Assembly: GCA_009809945.1 (NCBI GenBank)
Contig: WTPW01000867.1
Location: 166,126 to 230,125, forward strand
Length of the DNA stretch: 64,000 nt
Direction: 5' to 3'
Origin: Gigaspora margarita
Lineage: Eukaryota; Glomeromycota; Glomeromycetes; Diversisporales; Gigasporaceae
In this document: positions 1-12,466 of the stretch, in pieces
How positions within the stretch are numbered: position 1 is the stretch's first letter
How the letters are laid out: every line of letters starts with the position of its first letter
Notes under the pieces: generated by a model
Told to the model about the DNA's origin: nothing
Seen by the model: the letters and a program-made list of their open reading frames with translations, nothing else
The model's database searches: none
Translations under genes and position numbers: made by a program

Positions 1-139
1 TTGATAACTAGTTAATAACTAACAATTAATTGTAATCATACCAGTTAATAATAAATCATTTAATTGCTTAAATTTTTTTTTAAATCGATTAATTGAAAAG
101 TTGTCACTAGTTGGTTTTTCAATTAACAATTTAGAACAC

Positions 140-370
140 TATATACAAGATTTTTTTCTCAGATAAATTCATTATATAATTAATTAATAATTTATTTATT
201 TATTTATTTATGCTCCTCTCTTTTGTAAAATAAATATAATGTTAACTACTGAATCAAATTTATTTGATCTAATTAGCACAACTAAAATCTCTAGATTAAA
301 TTTAGTTTTTTCATTTTATATGTTCGTTTCATATGTGTTACCTGAAAAATTAGCTTTGAACAGATCACTA
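140..370 (+). repeat. Dispersed repeat, copy A
   Basis: This AT-rich segment shares long stretches with 3740-4190 and 25853-26275. The three share, in the same order, the words GCTCCTCTCTTTTGTAA, TTAACTACTGAA and a motif close to TCTGACCTAATTAGCAAC, and end near a CTGAAAAATTA-like word. Copy A is the shortest. No coding frame is kept, so it is a non-coding interspersed repeat, perhaps an old non-autonomous transposon. Confidence 0.6.
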
Positions 371-1130
371 ATTCCCAAAGTTAATATTAATTATAAGTAG
401 TATTGTGCATTTATATTATATCTGACTTTTTTTAGTGTATAGTATGTACAGCATATATTCATATGATATAATTGCAAAGTATAATTGTAACATTATGCAT
501 CTACATTGAATCAGAGAACAAGATCAGATATAACATAAAAATTAAAAAATAAAAAAACTGCTTATTGAAAAGAATTTCTTGCAAGATTTTGTCTATTAAT
601 TCTGTCATATATTCTAACTTTTTATGAATAATATGACATGTAATTTGCTGTGAATAAGTAATTAATAATTTTAATGGTAAATAAATAATATAAATCTCTT
701 ATATAAAAATACAATTAATTGACTAAATGTAGCTGCACCACCAATTAATTAACTGAGTTCAAAACTTTGCAATTGCTACTGCAATCAATTATATAGTATG
801 CCTAGTCAAAACAAATCACTAATAATTCTGGTCATATTTGCAAATAAGAATTATGACTAATAGTTTTATTGGTAAATAACAGATAAGAATAATACCTGTA
901 TTATGTATAACCCAAATCATATACTGTAATTTTGTTATTCTATAAATTGAAGAATAATTTTGTTTTCTTCAATCATACTTTTTANTTATTTATATAATAA
1001 ATAATTACTACTAAAACACAAAAATATTAGTTAAATTGCCTTTTTCTTTTTATGCCAATTGATTAATAATAACAATTCTGTTCTTTAATCATCATATTAT
1101 TCATTTAAATTTAATATTATATAGTCTTCT

Positions 1131-1169
1131 GTTCCTGGTTTTGCGCGACAACATCACGCAGCTATCTAG
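1131..1169 (+). repeat. GC-rich palindromic dispersed motif, copy 1
   Basis: The segment starts GTTCCTGGTTTTGCGCGACA and ends in ACGCAGCTA. The same motif occurs at 4244-4279 and, in reverse complement, at 51151-51185. Its GC content stands out against the AT-rich surroundings. The function is unknown. Confidence 0.6.
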
Positions 1170-2065
1170 TGTAATATTGCAAAGTATATGGTTACTATAG
1201 CATTTTTAGTGATGTGCGTCCGCAAAATCTCATAACTAATTGGACAATATGCTAACGCAGTAAAATGTGAAATTCTGCACTTATACATCACGGTACGCAT
1301 CACATATTACTCTATTTATCTATTGTATAAAAATTTTTTAACTAAACATCGTTTTAACAGGTTTTTGTCTCGATTAAAGTGCATGATGATCACTTATAAC
1401 AAATAGCTTTTTTTTATTATTGTCTTTCATAATTGCACTAACTAAATATGTTTGTACGTAGATGTCGAATGAGAAAAATTCCATCTAGATATTTTAAAAC
1501 CTGATTGCTTATAAAATTTGATTGTATATCCGATATCTATGAGCCAGAGCAGCCGCCTCAAAGATCACTAATAATCGACATTATTAAGCAATAATTTATT
1601 GATTGGATGCTGCGGCAAAAAACTTCTTAATTCTTATTTTGTTAAAATAAGATGTATTTATGTATTTAAAATTCGAATACACTTATTGGAGGGCTTTCAA
1701 AATTAACAAATAAGTTGCATATTTCGAAATGAGTGGAATTTTTTTTAAAATAGCATTTTTACTATGTTAAATTATAAATCAGAAAAATAAAATAAAATTC
1801 TCTAATTTTACTTTTGTAACCTATTTAGCGAATTTTGGGGGCATTATTTAAAAATTAGTGTGATACGTGATGTATTTTGTGGTAATTATAATAGAAATGG
1901 ATGAAATCCACTTTGTAGATAGGGTAGGGTAAAGCATTTTATGTATACATTATTTGGGCAACAGGGCAAATGATCACGTGCCGCTTTACGGCACGTGTCA
2001 GTCAAACGTGATTATTTTGTTAAGAAATTTTTTTCATGATCATATGTGTTTGTCGGATAAATTAT

Positions 2066-2288
2066 TGTGGCAGATCATAATGAAATCAGATCATAATGAA
2101 ATTTAACTTATTTTATGACCGATTTTAAATTTTTTTGGGCCTTTTTTGTTAGGTTTTTTTTATAGTTAAGTTAGGATTTAGGGTTAGGGTTATTTGAAAA
2201 AGAGTATAGGTAGATTTTAGTAGGGCTTATATTTTTAAATCGAACCCCTGTATTTCATTATGATCTGATTTCATTATGATCTGTGACA
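2066..2288. mobile_element. Inverted-repeat element with 5-bp TSD (family 1, copy A)
   Basis: The 223-bp element starts TGTGGCAG and ends CTGTGACA, with inverted ends of about 37 bp and an exact 5-bp flanking duplication ATTAT (2061-2065 and 2289-2293). Each end contains the 8-base word ATCATAAT twice, separated by GAAATCAG. The interior has no reading frame and includes TTTAGGGTTAGGG. Related copies lie at 50555-50992 and 50647-50853. TG...CA ends with a 5-bp duplication are LTR-like, but the long inverted repeats are typical of MITEs, so the superfamily is undecided. Confidence 0.85.
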
Positions 2289-2298
2289 ATTATTATAC

Positions 2299-2606
2299 TG
2301 GCTACCCCAGTAGGTCCGTGAAAATGCACCAATTAGATCTCTTCTAATAAGCGACGCCAATAAGATCTCCAGATCAGATGTAATGCGTGTTTTTTAAAAA
2401 GTGCTAATAACTTAAAATTTTGCCTATGAAACTACCTACTGCGCAATAACAAAAAATTCCTTACAAAACTTTGGTATAGAATAAGCCTTCCTTCAGTCAA
2501 CTCTAACATAAGGTTTTATGACTTAAAATATTGCGCATATTCGTTTGTTTTTGATTAGTGTAAATCAATTGATTGGTGCATTTCTCACGGCCCTACTGGG
2601 GTACCA
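2299..2606. mobile_element. Inverted-repeat element, about 308 bp
   Basis: The left end TGGCTACCCCAGTAGG and the right end CCTACTGGGGTACCA are inverted copies extending about 36 bp inward through a shared ATGCACCAAT motif. There is no coding frame. The base after the right end is an N, so the target duplication cannot be fixed; TAC occurs on both sides. It lies 10 bp from the preceding element, suggesting a shared insertion hotspot or a nested history. Confidence 0.7.
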
Positions 2607-3739
2607 NTACGATCCCGATCTAGTGTAACATGAAAAGTGAGGGGGATGGTTGATGTTAGCTATGCTAATTTTTGAAGAATCCTTTTTTGGTATGGATAAT
2701 AGTTTTTGTTTTTACAATTTGGAGGGGTTATGGTAATTTTTACAATACGAGATGATGATTAGAGATGGGAAAAATGCGCATTTTATAATAAAATGTGCAT
2801 GAAGTGCATTAATGCGCATAATATATAAAATGCGCATGATACCGCATGATAAATAAATTTTTTTCAATTTTTATCTTTATTATTTATAATATATCTAAAT
2901 AAAGATACAACATATTGAAACTAAAATTAGATTTTGCCTATATATATAAATTTTTACAAATTAGCTAATTGTAAACTTCATCGTTGCTTATCTTATATAA
3001 TTTGACATCTGATCCATGGCTCTGCCACGGGAGCTTTGTATAAAACATTAGAACCTTAGTTAAAATATGTAAATTCGCATTATACAATCTTCATAAATAT
3101 GCTGAGTTAGTTTGCTTTGAATCGTCTCAAGAAAACTATGTTACTGAACATATTATTCTATTAACTACAGTATATGGTTAAGATTTAGTTTGCATTAAAA
3201 TTATGATATCATAAAATTCTGCCACAGAATTCATGCTCTATTTTAGTATGGTTGAGCCAGTTTTTATTAGAATTATTGTGATTTTTATTATGAGTTTTTA
3301 TAAAAAATTCTATTACAAAATTTGTTCGCTATACCAGTAATTGCAATATATAGTGGGTTAGTTTAAGCTAACTATAAAAAGTTTGTTACAAAGCTCATTA
3401 CTCCAATAACTGATAGTATGCAGCTTAGTTTTATTGGTGAATGCCAATTTTTAAAATAANTTTTTTTTATTTTCTTATAAATTTTTATACAATATAGCTT
3501 TTTTAGAGCTGTACTAAATTAAGTACAACAAAATTTGCACAAAATTCAAGAAGCTTAAGATCAATTTATATAAAATTTTATTATAAATACTGCTAATATT
3601 TGGCATAATAATAGTATTAGTTTTAATGTATATTTTAGCAAAATTTCAAACAAAATCTTTAGTTTGTTATTGTAAAATAAGTATTTGAATTTGTACTAAA
3701 TTTAGTACAGAGGGCTAACGGATACCCATTAATTAAAGC
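2607..3739. other. AT-rich non-coding stretch
   Basis: No gene is seen. At 2765-2850 there is a short cluster of the word ATGCGCAT and variants (AATGCGCATTTTA, AATGCGCATAATA, AAATGCGCATGATA), a low-complexity run of unknown meaning. Confidence 0.5.
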
Positions 3740-4190
3740 CATCCAATCAGTGATTTATTTCATTTAATGAGGACAAAATTTGCATTCAACCAATAAACCC
3801 AAAATTCCGATCTGTGATCACTGCCTGATCACTTGGTTGTAAAAATTGTATATATGAAATTCTTTTTCTTAGATGAATGCATTATACTTGTTATTTAATT
3901 ATTTTTGACCCTTTCTTTTATAAGAAGAACGTGATGTTAACTACTGAACCAAATTTATCTGACTAATTAGCAACTTAACTTGAATAAATTTATCTGACTA
4001 ATTAGCAACTCAACTTGAATAAATTTATCTGACTAATTACCACTAAACTTGAATAAATTTAACTTGATATCAATTTATTATAATATATTTACTACATTAA
4101 AAATAGTTTATCATTTTATATAATCGTTTCATTTGCTCTCCTCCTCTTTCAAGAGTCCTGGAAAGATGTTAACTGAAAAATTAACTTGAC
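3740..4190 (+). repeat. Dispersed repeat, copy B, with internal 35-bp tandem repeats
   Basis: This is related to 140-370 and 25853-26275. Inside it, a 35-bp unit beginning AAATTTATCTGACTAATTA is repeated at 3951, 3986 and 4021 with a partial fourth unit near 4054. The other two copies have only one unit, so the expansion is specific to this copy. Confidence 0.7.
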
Positions 4191-6673
4191 CTTATTCAAC
4201 CAGTATTTCTAGATGTTATTTAGCATTTATTCAGTTCATCATCTGTTTCTGGTTTAGCGCGCTTGCATTGCGCAGCTACTTATTCATTTTTTTTCTTTAA
4301 TGAATAATTCTGTACCATAATCTTCTGCTAATAACATAATATTATCCAAGCTTTGCAACAATTCATTATGGTTTCAGAATGTCATTTTAGCCCATGACAA
4401 TATTTATGAAATAGTTAAAAAAGTCACTTATCAACCACAAATTGTATATTGCAAAATGGTAAATCTTTGCTGAGATGGCTCAGACAAATCTGCTAGATCT
4501 GCTATATACAGTCATATGCATAATAAAAGTTAGATAGGGAATGTCAAGTATATAGATCTATATTAAAATATATTAAAGATAGAGTAAATAGTAAATATGT
4601 TAAAAAATTTGATAGTAAAAAAAAATATATGTAAAGATTTCAAAGAATGTATTTTGAATAAAGAAATACTCGTAGTTTATAATTTTGAAATTATTAAAGT
4701 AGAAATCTCTCTAAATTATTATTTTCTTTCTACATAAATCATATGACTGTGATATTCAAATTTCTATAAACTCACTTGTGAAAAGGAAAAAAACTAAAAA
4801 AAAGAAAGAACTATAGATTATTACTAGAAAGAAATATAAGAAAATATAGTACAGTATATAAAAGACAGAAAACATCTATCTAAAGCTGAAACTATCAAAG
4901 CAGGCCAAATTTATCCTAGTTACTTTAACCACGTCTTTACAGTTTGGATAGTTTTTTTTATATAATTCATAATAAAAAGCAAAGCAATAATATGTATATA
5001 CATATTGTGAAAATAAAACATAGTTCTGGATCATTGACAAGACAGCTTGGCCACTTCACTAAAACTATATATTCAACCTTTATATTGATATAAGACAAAG
5101 AATGGATAAAGATGTCAGACTTATAACTTATAAGTTATATATTGAAAAATTCAATAATGAAAATATATTAAAACTTGAAATTTTCAAATTTTCAAATTTT
5201 CAAAATTTTTAAGAAAAAAGTGTTAAAATTAATACATAATCAACAATCTTATTTAAATGAAGGCAAATTACTTGTGACTGATTCCACAACCACATGATAA
5301 GCATGAACAGAATTCAAACCCAGATAATGTATTAGTTTTATGCCATTAAATTGGTTAATATTGAGGTAGAAACTTGTTTGTTCTATTATTTGCCCCTTTG
5401 TCTATATTATTGTATTATGTATCATAGCTAACGTGCAATAAGGGGTAGAAGTTCATTAATTTCAAAAATTTGAGATAACATGTTAATATGCCAGATAGCA
5501 AGCCAATATGCTAAGTAACTTGTTAACATATCCCTTAGTTTGTAAAGGTTTGCAAACAAATTTGCCTGCTAATTACTATAAATATATCTCTGATCTACTT
5601 TTTTAATTATTTAAAATATTTAAATAAAAATTTGGTATGATAATATTTGAAAACAAGGATTATATTTTTGAATAATTTAATTTTATATTATAAGACAAAA
5701 AGTTTATGTTGCTTATAAGCTAAAAATATTAAATTTTAAAGAAATTTTTTAACCAAAAAAATAATTTACAATATCTTGGTGAATTTTTTAAATATTGGTT
5801 TTAAAAATATAGTTCCTAATACAATATTGTAGTTTATATAAAGGATTACAACTTTTATTATTGCACTTTAAGTGATTTACTTGTAAAAATTAAGACTTGT
5901 ATTAGAAATAAAATTTTTTTTATAGACGGAAACATATAAAATTTGAGAAAACCTAAAGAAAAAATTCTATAGTAAAAGTTCTAAAATAAAATCTTTAAAC
6001 TTTTATTACATCAAAGTTTTTTAATAATTTTAAAAAAATTTTTATAATAAAGTTGATAAAACAAAACTAATATTATATTTTTTTACTTAGAAAGTATATA
6101 GCTAAAATTAATATTTAAAGTTTTATTTAAAAAATTTAAAAATTTAAAATTTATGCAGGCAAATTTGTCTGCATAACAAATTAAGGGATAGTATAATTGA
6201 TCTAAATGTATATAAATGCTAGCTTTCAAATGTAATAAAGGTAGAGATTCCTTCAATTAGTTAATAATAAAAGGAAGTAAATTGTGTAGTGCTAAAGAGA
6301 CCTTTATAATAAAAGTAAATCACAAATTTTCTACAAGTTATAAATAGAAGTCTGGTAAAATTAATTTCAACAATTTCACCAATAATAGTAAAATTATTTC
6401 ACTGTCCCAATTTTATTTCACCAGCATTTTTATAAACATTTGCCTTTCATCTTGTTCACATAATCTGTTATTCATTGATATCAGAAATCCTTTTTGTCAT
6501 TACAACCGTCTATTCGCACCCTCTATTTTGTACAATATTTACATCAAATACTATTTATTCTCTTGCAGTCTCAACTCATGACTACTTAAACTACTAGTTA
6601 TCGAGATATTCAATTTAGAAAGTGCTCTGGTCGACTAATATTGACCATCTTTATATATTATCCCTGTAACTAT
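4191..6673. other. AT-rich non-coding stretch with one GC-rich motif
   Basis: No gene is seen. The second copy of the GC-rich palindromic motif lies at 4244-4279 (CTGGTTTAGCGCGC then GCGCAGCTA). The rest is low-GC sequence with stops in all frames. Confidence 0.5.
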
Positions 6674-6990
6674 TACTGTATATTTCTGAAAATAAGCTAC
6701 CTTTTTTGGGCCAAAAATTACATGAAAAAATGGGAGTAGCTTATTTTTAGCATATAGACATTTTGAAAAAATTAAAAAACGTACTAATAAAAAGTTGTCC
6801 AAATGACACCAAATTTTTACTTTAAGTGTATTCTGATGCGCTGGACAACTTTACTTATCGATCTTTTGAAGTTTACTTAGTATAAAAAAAGGTTTGTATG
6901 TAGCAACTGCTAACGCGTTTTTTGAGATTTTTAAAAAAAAACAGGGGGTAGCTTATTTTCGGAGTAGTTTATTTTTGGGAATATACGGTA
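6674..6990. mobile_element. MITE, AAAATAAGCTACC family, copy 1
   Basis: The 317-bp element has ends TACTGTATATTTCTGAAAAT and, read inward on the other strand, TACCGTATATTCCC followed by AAATAAACTAC. The interior shares GTAGCAACTGCTAACGC and a TTGTCC(A)AAATGACACCAAA region with the copies at 23211-23532 and 56497-56812. There is no coding frame. The element lies in the opposite orientation to those two copies. Confidence 0.8.
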
Positions 6991-7589
6991 AGTGTCAAAT
7001 TGATCTTATCAAAGGACTTTCCCAAATTATAATTACACTATCAAAATTAACTTATAATATCAATGTTTAGGCCAAGTTTTCCTTCACTTTGAGCAAAGTT
7101 TTCTATTATTTAAATAGCATTTGTAACTTCTATGCTAGGGATGTTATTCTGTTGAAATGCTCAAATCTGCTTATTAAAATTTGCTCATAATTTTTTTTGA
7201 TATGTGACTAATCATAATACTCCTAAGAACATGCATTACTAATAGCTATTAGTAATTTAATTCAATATATAAAGTAGATATATTATTTTAATATTTAGAT
7301 ACTCAACTATGAACTAGTTTGCCTTAAAACTGCATGAAAGCAATGACTCACTTTGAGTATTTTTTTTTAATTCTTTGTTACTAACCAAACTTGTTACTAA
7401 TTAGAAAAAGTTAACCCAATTATTCTAACAAGTTATTTTGTATCACACAAAGCAAAATAACATCTCTATTTTTACTGGTCCTGAAGTATTTTGCATTACT
7501 ACATATGTGTGAAATTACATAGAAATTAATAAAATTAATAAAATTCAAATGAACTAATGCCATATAATTTGCAAATAAATTACTAATGT
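6991..7589. other. AT-rich non-coding stretch
   Basis: No gene or element is seen between the MITE and the decayed transposase. Confidence 0.4.
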
Positions 7590-8208
7590 AAGTATATTTT
7601 TAAATTGCTGTAAAAAAAGTCATTCCAAATGTACTCATAATTTGTAATATCATGTTGTTGAAAAGAACATCTTGATTTACAATAATGAAAAAAATGAATG
7701 TTTGATGATTGTAATACTACTGAGATTGGGTAAGTTCGATTTAAAGAATTATGCTAGATATAATAAATTGAGCACTCTAGTAAAGAATCTAGTTCATTAA
7801 AATTTTTTAGCCACTTAAAGCAAAGAAAAATAAATGCTTGACTATTATTTCATAAATGTTCAATTATACTAGTTACTTTACCAAATTTTGAATCATCTTC
7901 ACCAAATAATTTAACTTCGACTATTTCACCAACTTTTAATCTTATATCATAATAATTACCATTGGATTGGCATATTGTATAAGTTGCATTTTCATAAAAG
8001 CAAACTCAGGGTTCTAGTAGAGCTTGTTCGAATGAATAATATGATGAATATGCATTTATAATTTTTCTTAAAAGATTATTTGTCTCAAGACTAGTTGATA
8101 CAAATTCTGTAGTTTCGATTTGATGTTTATTCCATTTTTGTCCTAACTTAATTTCTGAGTGCTCTGAATAATTTAAAAAATTGGGATTGGCAATAATTGC
8201 TGAATTAT
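7590..8208 (-). pseudogene. C-terminal exon of the decayed transposase, BAH-like
   Basis: A splice acceptor (TTTTTTAG) at 8210-8209 on the minus strand is followed by one frame that runs to about 7590 with only three in-frame stops: TGA at 8008-8006, TGA near 7850 and TAG near 7756. The frame encodes VGEIVEVKLFGEDDSKFGKV, which resembles the start of a BAH-type domain, and ends with FHYCKSRCSFQQHDITNYEY. The continuous frame across stops shows a once-functional exon hit by point mutations rather than indels. Confidence 0.6.
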
Positions 8209-9119
8209 CTAAAAAAAAATTAATACTTAGTATTAAAATATCTGCAAAATTTAGTTTTATATATAAATAAAAACAAAAACCTTCTGGTTGTGATTGGTTA
8301 GTTCTACTGTTTAAATAGTGAATTTACAAACTATAATTATTGATACACTAGTTGGATAACAAATTACAAAGCTGTGGTGTTTCAATCAATAACTTAAAAA
8401 TAGTCTGTGTAGAAAAGTTAGGCATTTGGTCATCTATTCCATTATCAAAGAGATATCGTAAGGTTTGTAAAGTATTAATTTGCTGTAATAGAGTAAGTTC
8501 AAGGTTATGCTTATTGGTGTGTGGAATGATTGGCTTAACTATTTTATGCACCATTTCTTTTGTACCAATAGCTGTATTTATGCAAGTCGTGTATTGTATG
8601 CATAATTTACTAAATGATAGTTTATATGTAGATTAGAAAGGTTTTAAAACTTATTAGAGAAAAGCTATAATAAATTTTTGAACAATTAGCACCTTAAAAT
8701 TTAAAATGAAACCAAAATATTAAAAAAAATAAATACTTTAATTAATGGCTCAAGTTCTTCATTTAATATAACTTGTAATTTAGAATATCCAGCAGACCAT
8801 TGTATAGTTATTGAAAATACTTCTTTAGCTGCTTTTGCAGAAAGTGCCCAAGTATAAATAATATAATCTCTTACTTCTATTTGACAAGAAAAATGTAATC
8901 GATTACAAGTAGAATTTAAATAATCTTTCTTGATACTATTAACAGTTAAATAATGGTTTAATATAAATGGGAAGATTATAAGAATTCTTAAATTATCTGA
9001 CATCATAAATGAACGTTAGTGAGTAATTGGATTTGGCAACTAGGACCATTGTACTGGGACTTCAATATTTTTCTAGCAATTAATTAAATTGCTTTCACTA
9101 TATGCTGTTAAAATTGAAC

Positions 9120-9770
9120 AAGTACAATAGAGTAGCCTAGCTATTTTTCTAGCAACTGCATGATATGCATCTTGAGGTGTATGTAAATAACGATCATGCA
9201 ATAGTGGATCTAATGGTCCAGGCAAAGAGCATAGTCCATATTGTGAACAAAATCAAAATTTTGCATTACTTGATATTTGCTCATTTATAAGTTGAAATAC
9301 TTTATCTGTTATTTGGTGGTATCGACCATAGTAATATATATCATATGAAAGATCAGTTAATCATTCCTTAGGTACCTTGTATGAGTGACAACCTCTATAT
9401 GCATTATGGTATAAAACTCCAGCTATGTATTTCCTTGAGGCAGATCAGCTATAAAAATACCTAACCCACCCATTATCCAATAATTTATTCCATTTAAATT
9501 CATCACAAAACCTTTTTCAAATTTTTTAAGTTCTTCAAGAAAAGGTTTAATGAAATCTCAAATATCTCCTTCAAAAAGTACAAAACCAATAACAAAATGA
9601 TTGCATAATTGTTTTCTTAATTGATGTAGCATGTTACCAATCTGTAAATAGATTCTACCTAATTTATGATATGTATTGCGAAAAGTACCAAAGTTATCAT
9701 AGTGCAAATCTAAAAGAATTTTAAAACTGACATAGTGGAATCTGGTAGTGAGTTTACTGATATATATTCA
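9120..9770 (-). pseudogene. Core segment of the decayed transposase
   Basis: This is the best conserved part of the relic. DLHYDNFG probably carries catalytic-core acidic residues. The segment continues through the conserved glycine-rich GGLGIFIADLPQGN and the HTPQDAYHAVARKIARLL block. At least two frame changes and in-frame TGA codons (for example before DFIKPF and before FCSQYGL) interrupt it. It is part of the larger relic on the same strand. Confidence 0.6.
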
Positions 9771-12278
9771 GCTGGGTGTTGGTTTCGAAATTTAATAGAG
9801 CAAATTTTCCACTGTCCATTAAAATTGTATAAAATTTCATTAACCAAAATATGGTGGCTGTTGTTGGTCTTTAAGCCAAACTTTAATTTTTTGAATTAAA
9901 GATGATGGCTCTATAACATAATAATTTAGTTCTTCCACCAAAAACCAATCTTGTTGAGCATGTTCTTTTGAATATAATTTGGTAGAATTTTGTTATAAGG
10001 AAGAATTCTTTGTATTTGAACTTTCATTAAATTATCCTTAATTACAAATGATTGTATTCAGCCTTGTTCTAAAGAATTTTGAAAAAAACATTGAACAAAA
10101 TCACTACATTTAAAAGAATCTAAAAATATAAAGATTTTTATAAAATAAAAAAATTTCATAATTGTATATAAATAAAATACTTTAGAATACTTTTCTTATA
10201 TAGATTTTTTATATAATTACATTGTGATATTGTTATACTGACTAACCAAAAAGGGGAGACTCTGCCAAAGTTTTCCTTTTCATAACTCTTTATATGAGTC
10301 AAAAAGAACTCCTGGCCCAAAATATAATTGAGGCCTGATAACAGGATTTTTTAATATACGTTGAAGATGCTCAATTAATGAGAAATAATAAACTGTTGTA
10401 GAATTTTTAGTTGTAGATGGTGTATTTCAAGTATTAATTGGAATAGTATGACTTTTAATTTGCATTAAAGAAAGTCTTTTACGATACTTTTTGAGCTTCT
10501 GTAAATTAGTAATTAAGTGGCTTTTTTTGAATTGAGGATAAAGTATAATTTGAATTAAGTCTTGATAAGCAGCTGTTGCTAATATAATAATAAAATAAAA
10601 AAATAAAATAAAAAAGGTTATATTATAGAAAACTAAAATTCACTATATAGAATTTTTTATTATATTTACATGTCATAGATACCGTAACCCACATAAACAT
10701 TGCCATAGTTGTAAAATTTTCAAAAGCACTGAATTGACTTTCTTGATTCTACAAAAAATCAAAGTTTATATTATCAAATATTTCAGATAAATTATCTGAA
10801 TTATTAGATGAATTATCTGAATTATCAGTATTGGTAAAAATTGATTCATTATTATTTTGACTTTCTAAATTAGTATTATTTTCATATTGAATATTATCCC
10901 AACTCGAATTGTACCAATTATCACTATCAGATTCACTGTTTGATTGTAAATTATCATTAGTAAAATTTTCAATAATATTAAAGCTAGATTGTTTAGTATT
11001 TTGCTGATATTGAGAGTTATTATTATCATTTTGCAATGAAGAATTATGCAAATTTGTTAAAGTATCTTCATTATTAACAAATAAAGGTCTTGAAATTTTA
11101 GATGCTCGCAAACGAAACTGAGAAGCTTCAAATTTGTTAAATTGATAAAAATGGTATCGCAACATTAAAAAATTTAAGTAAAATACTTTTATTATTATGA
11201 TCATTATATATTTTTTAAATATTTTTATATCAGGAGCATTGCGTAATGCTGATTATTAAAATATTATTTACTTTACAATAATTTTAAATTTTTTAAATAT
11301 TTTATATTAGTAGTATTGCATAATACTAATCATTTACTTTACAATATTTTAAATTGTTAAAACTAAAATGAGGAAAAAGCCCAATACTAAGATGAAAAAA
11401 AATTATTGTTAAGTATTTATATAATAACAAACTTTTTTTGGTAATAATACTAATTGTTATTACCTTTAGATTCTTCAGGACCCCAGACATCTCTGATATA
11501 TATCATATTTTTTTTAGCAAATTGCAAAAAATTTGGTCTGAGGTCCAAATTTAAGTTTTAGCAAATTGAAGTTAATTTTAAAAATAGTATATAAAGCATT
11601 TTAGCAAATTATAGCAATTTTATGCATGTTATATTTTATTTTAGCAAATTCCTACATTTTGCAAGAATCATACCCAAAAAATAAGCTATCTCATTTTTTT
11701 GTACTACTATGATTTTTAAAATTTAAGATGCTTAATTTTGAATTTTTTGATCAACAAAATCACAAATTAAGCATCTTTTCTTAAATTTTCAAGAAATATA
11801 AAATTAAATATGCTGAAGTAATGTATTTTTATGTGCTAAACAAGTTTCTTAGAGCACAATATTAGAATCAATTAGCAAAATTTTGTGAATTATAATATTT
11901 TATATAATTTTATTAATAAAAATACAAACAATTCTATTATTCTCAAAATTTTACTAATTGATTCTAACAAAGTGCTCTAAGAAAATTTGTTCAGCAATCA
12001 AAAATACATATATTAGGACCCCAGACATCTCTCATAGAGGTCATAACTGATCTGCATGAATTTAGGCGTTTTTGCTACTCCTAAAATCAAGTGAATTTGC
12101 TAAAAATTAAATTATTACATATAAATTTTATAGTAATTTGCTAAAAACTAAATTATCACATCTATTTTTATAAATCAAATTAATATATATATTTTTGATT
12201 GCTGAACAAATTTTCTTAGAGCACTTTGTTAGAATCAATTAGTAAAATTTTGAGAATAATAGAATTCTTTGTATTTTT

Positions 12279-12448
12279 TATTTTTTATTTTTTTAATGTT
12301 AAAGGTGAGACCATGCTTTTATCTTTATTAAATTTAATAGAAACTTTTTACAAAAGAAAAACTTTCATTGCTTAAATCTATTGTTAAGAGTAAAAACTCA
12401 GACATATATCAAAATATAATTTAAATACTTATCTGCGGCCTAAACCTA
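12279..12448 (-). mobile_element. Retroposed 170-bp insert with 18-bp TSD and A-rich tail
   Basis: The insert is bounded by an exact 18-bp direct repeat AGAATTCTTTGTATTTTT (12261-12278 and 12449-12466). Next to the left copy is a T-rich run, which is an A-rich tail if the insert is read on the minus strand. The interrupted sequence is intact in the neighbouring module (around 11900-11935), giving an empty-site control. The long duplication and tail are hallmarks of LINE-type retroposition, so this is a SINE-like sequence or retrocopy of a small transcript. Read on the minus strand it starts TTAGGTTTAGGCCGCAG; I do not recognise the source. Confidence 0.75.
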
Positions 12449-12466
12449 AGAATTCTTTGTATTTTT

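Larger units (their letters stand above)
1..2060. other. AT-rich gene-poor stretch
   Basis: I see no gene here; every reading frame is closed at short intervals. The stretch holds one copy of a dispersed repeat (about 140-370), one copy of a GC-rich palindromic motif (1131-1169), and a short hairpin at 1975-1997 with arms CACGTGCCG and CGGCACGTG around a 5-base loop. Confidence 0.6.
7590..11204 (-). pseudogene. Decayed large DDE transposase (Plavaka/CMC-like)
   Basis: Read on the minus strand, a chain of fragments forms one long protein of a transposase type I know from Rhizophagus-like genomes. In order: an Asn/Ser-rich N-terminus (11204-10749); a segment with EHLQRILKNPVIRPQLYFGP and GKLWQSLP (about 10590-10215); SLPDSTMS and DLHYDNFGTFRNTYHKLGR followed by IYLQIGNM (about 9765-9630); FIKPFLEELKKFEKGF, GGLGIFIADLPQGN and PLDPLLHDRYLHTPQDAYHA (to about 9120); LPNPITH and MMSDNLRILIIFPFI (9006-8701); MVHKIVKPIIPHTNKHNLEL (8554-8348); and a BAH-like C-terminus. 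Frames change repeatedly and in-frame stops, mostly TGA, are frequent, so it is dead. The family name is from memory; the coherent order of fragments is seen. Confidence 0.7.

Noticed and set aside
2174-2200. Telomere-like TTAGGGTTAGGG
   Set aside because: Only two units, inside a transposon whose sister copies show variants of the same word; not a telomere.
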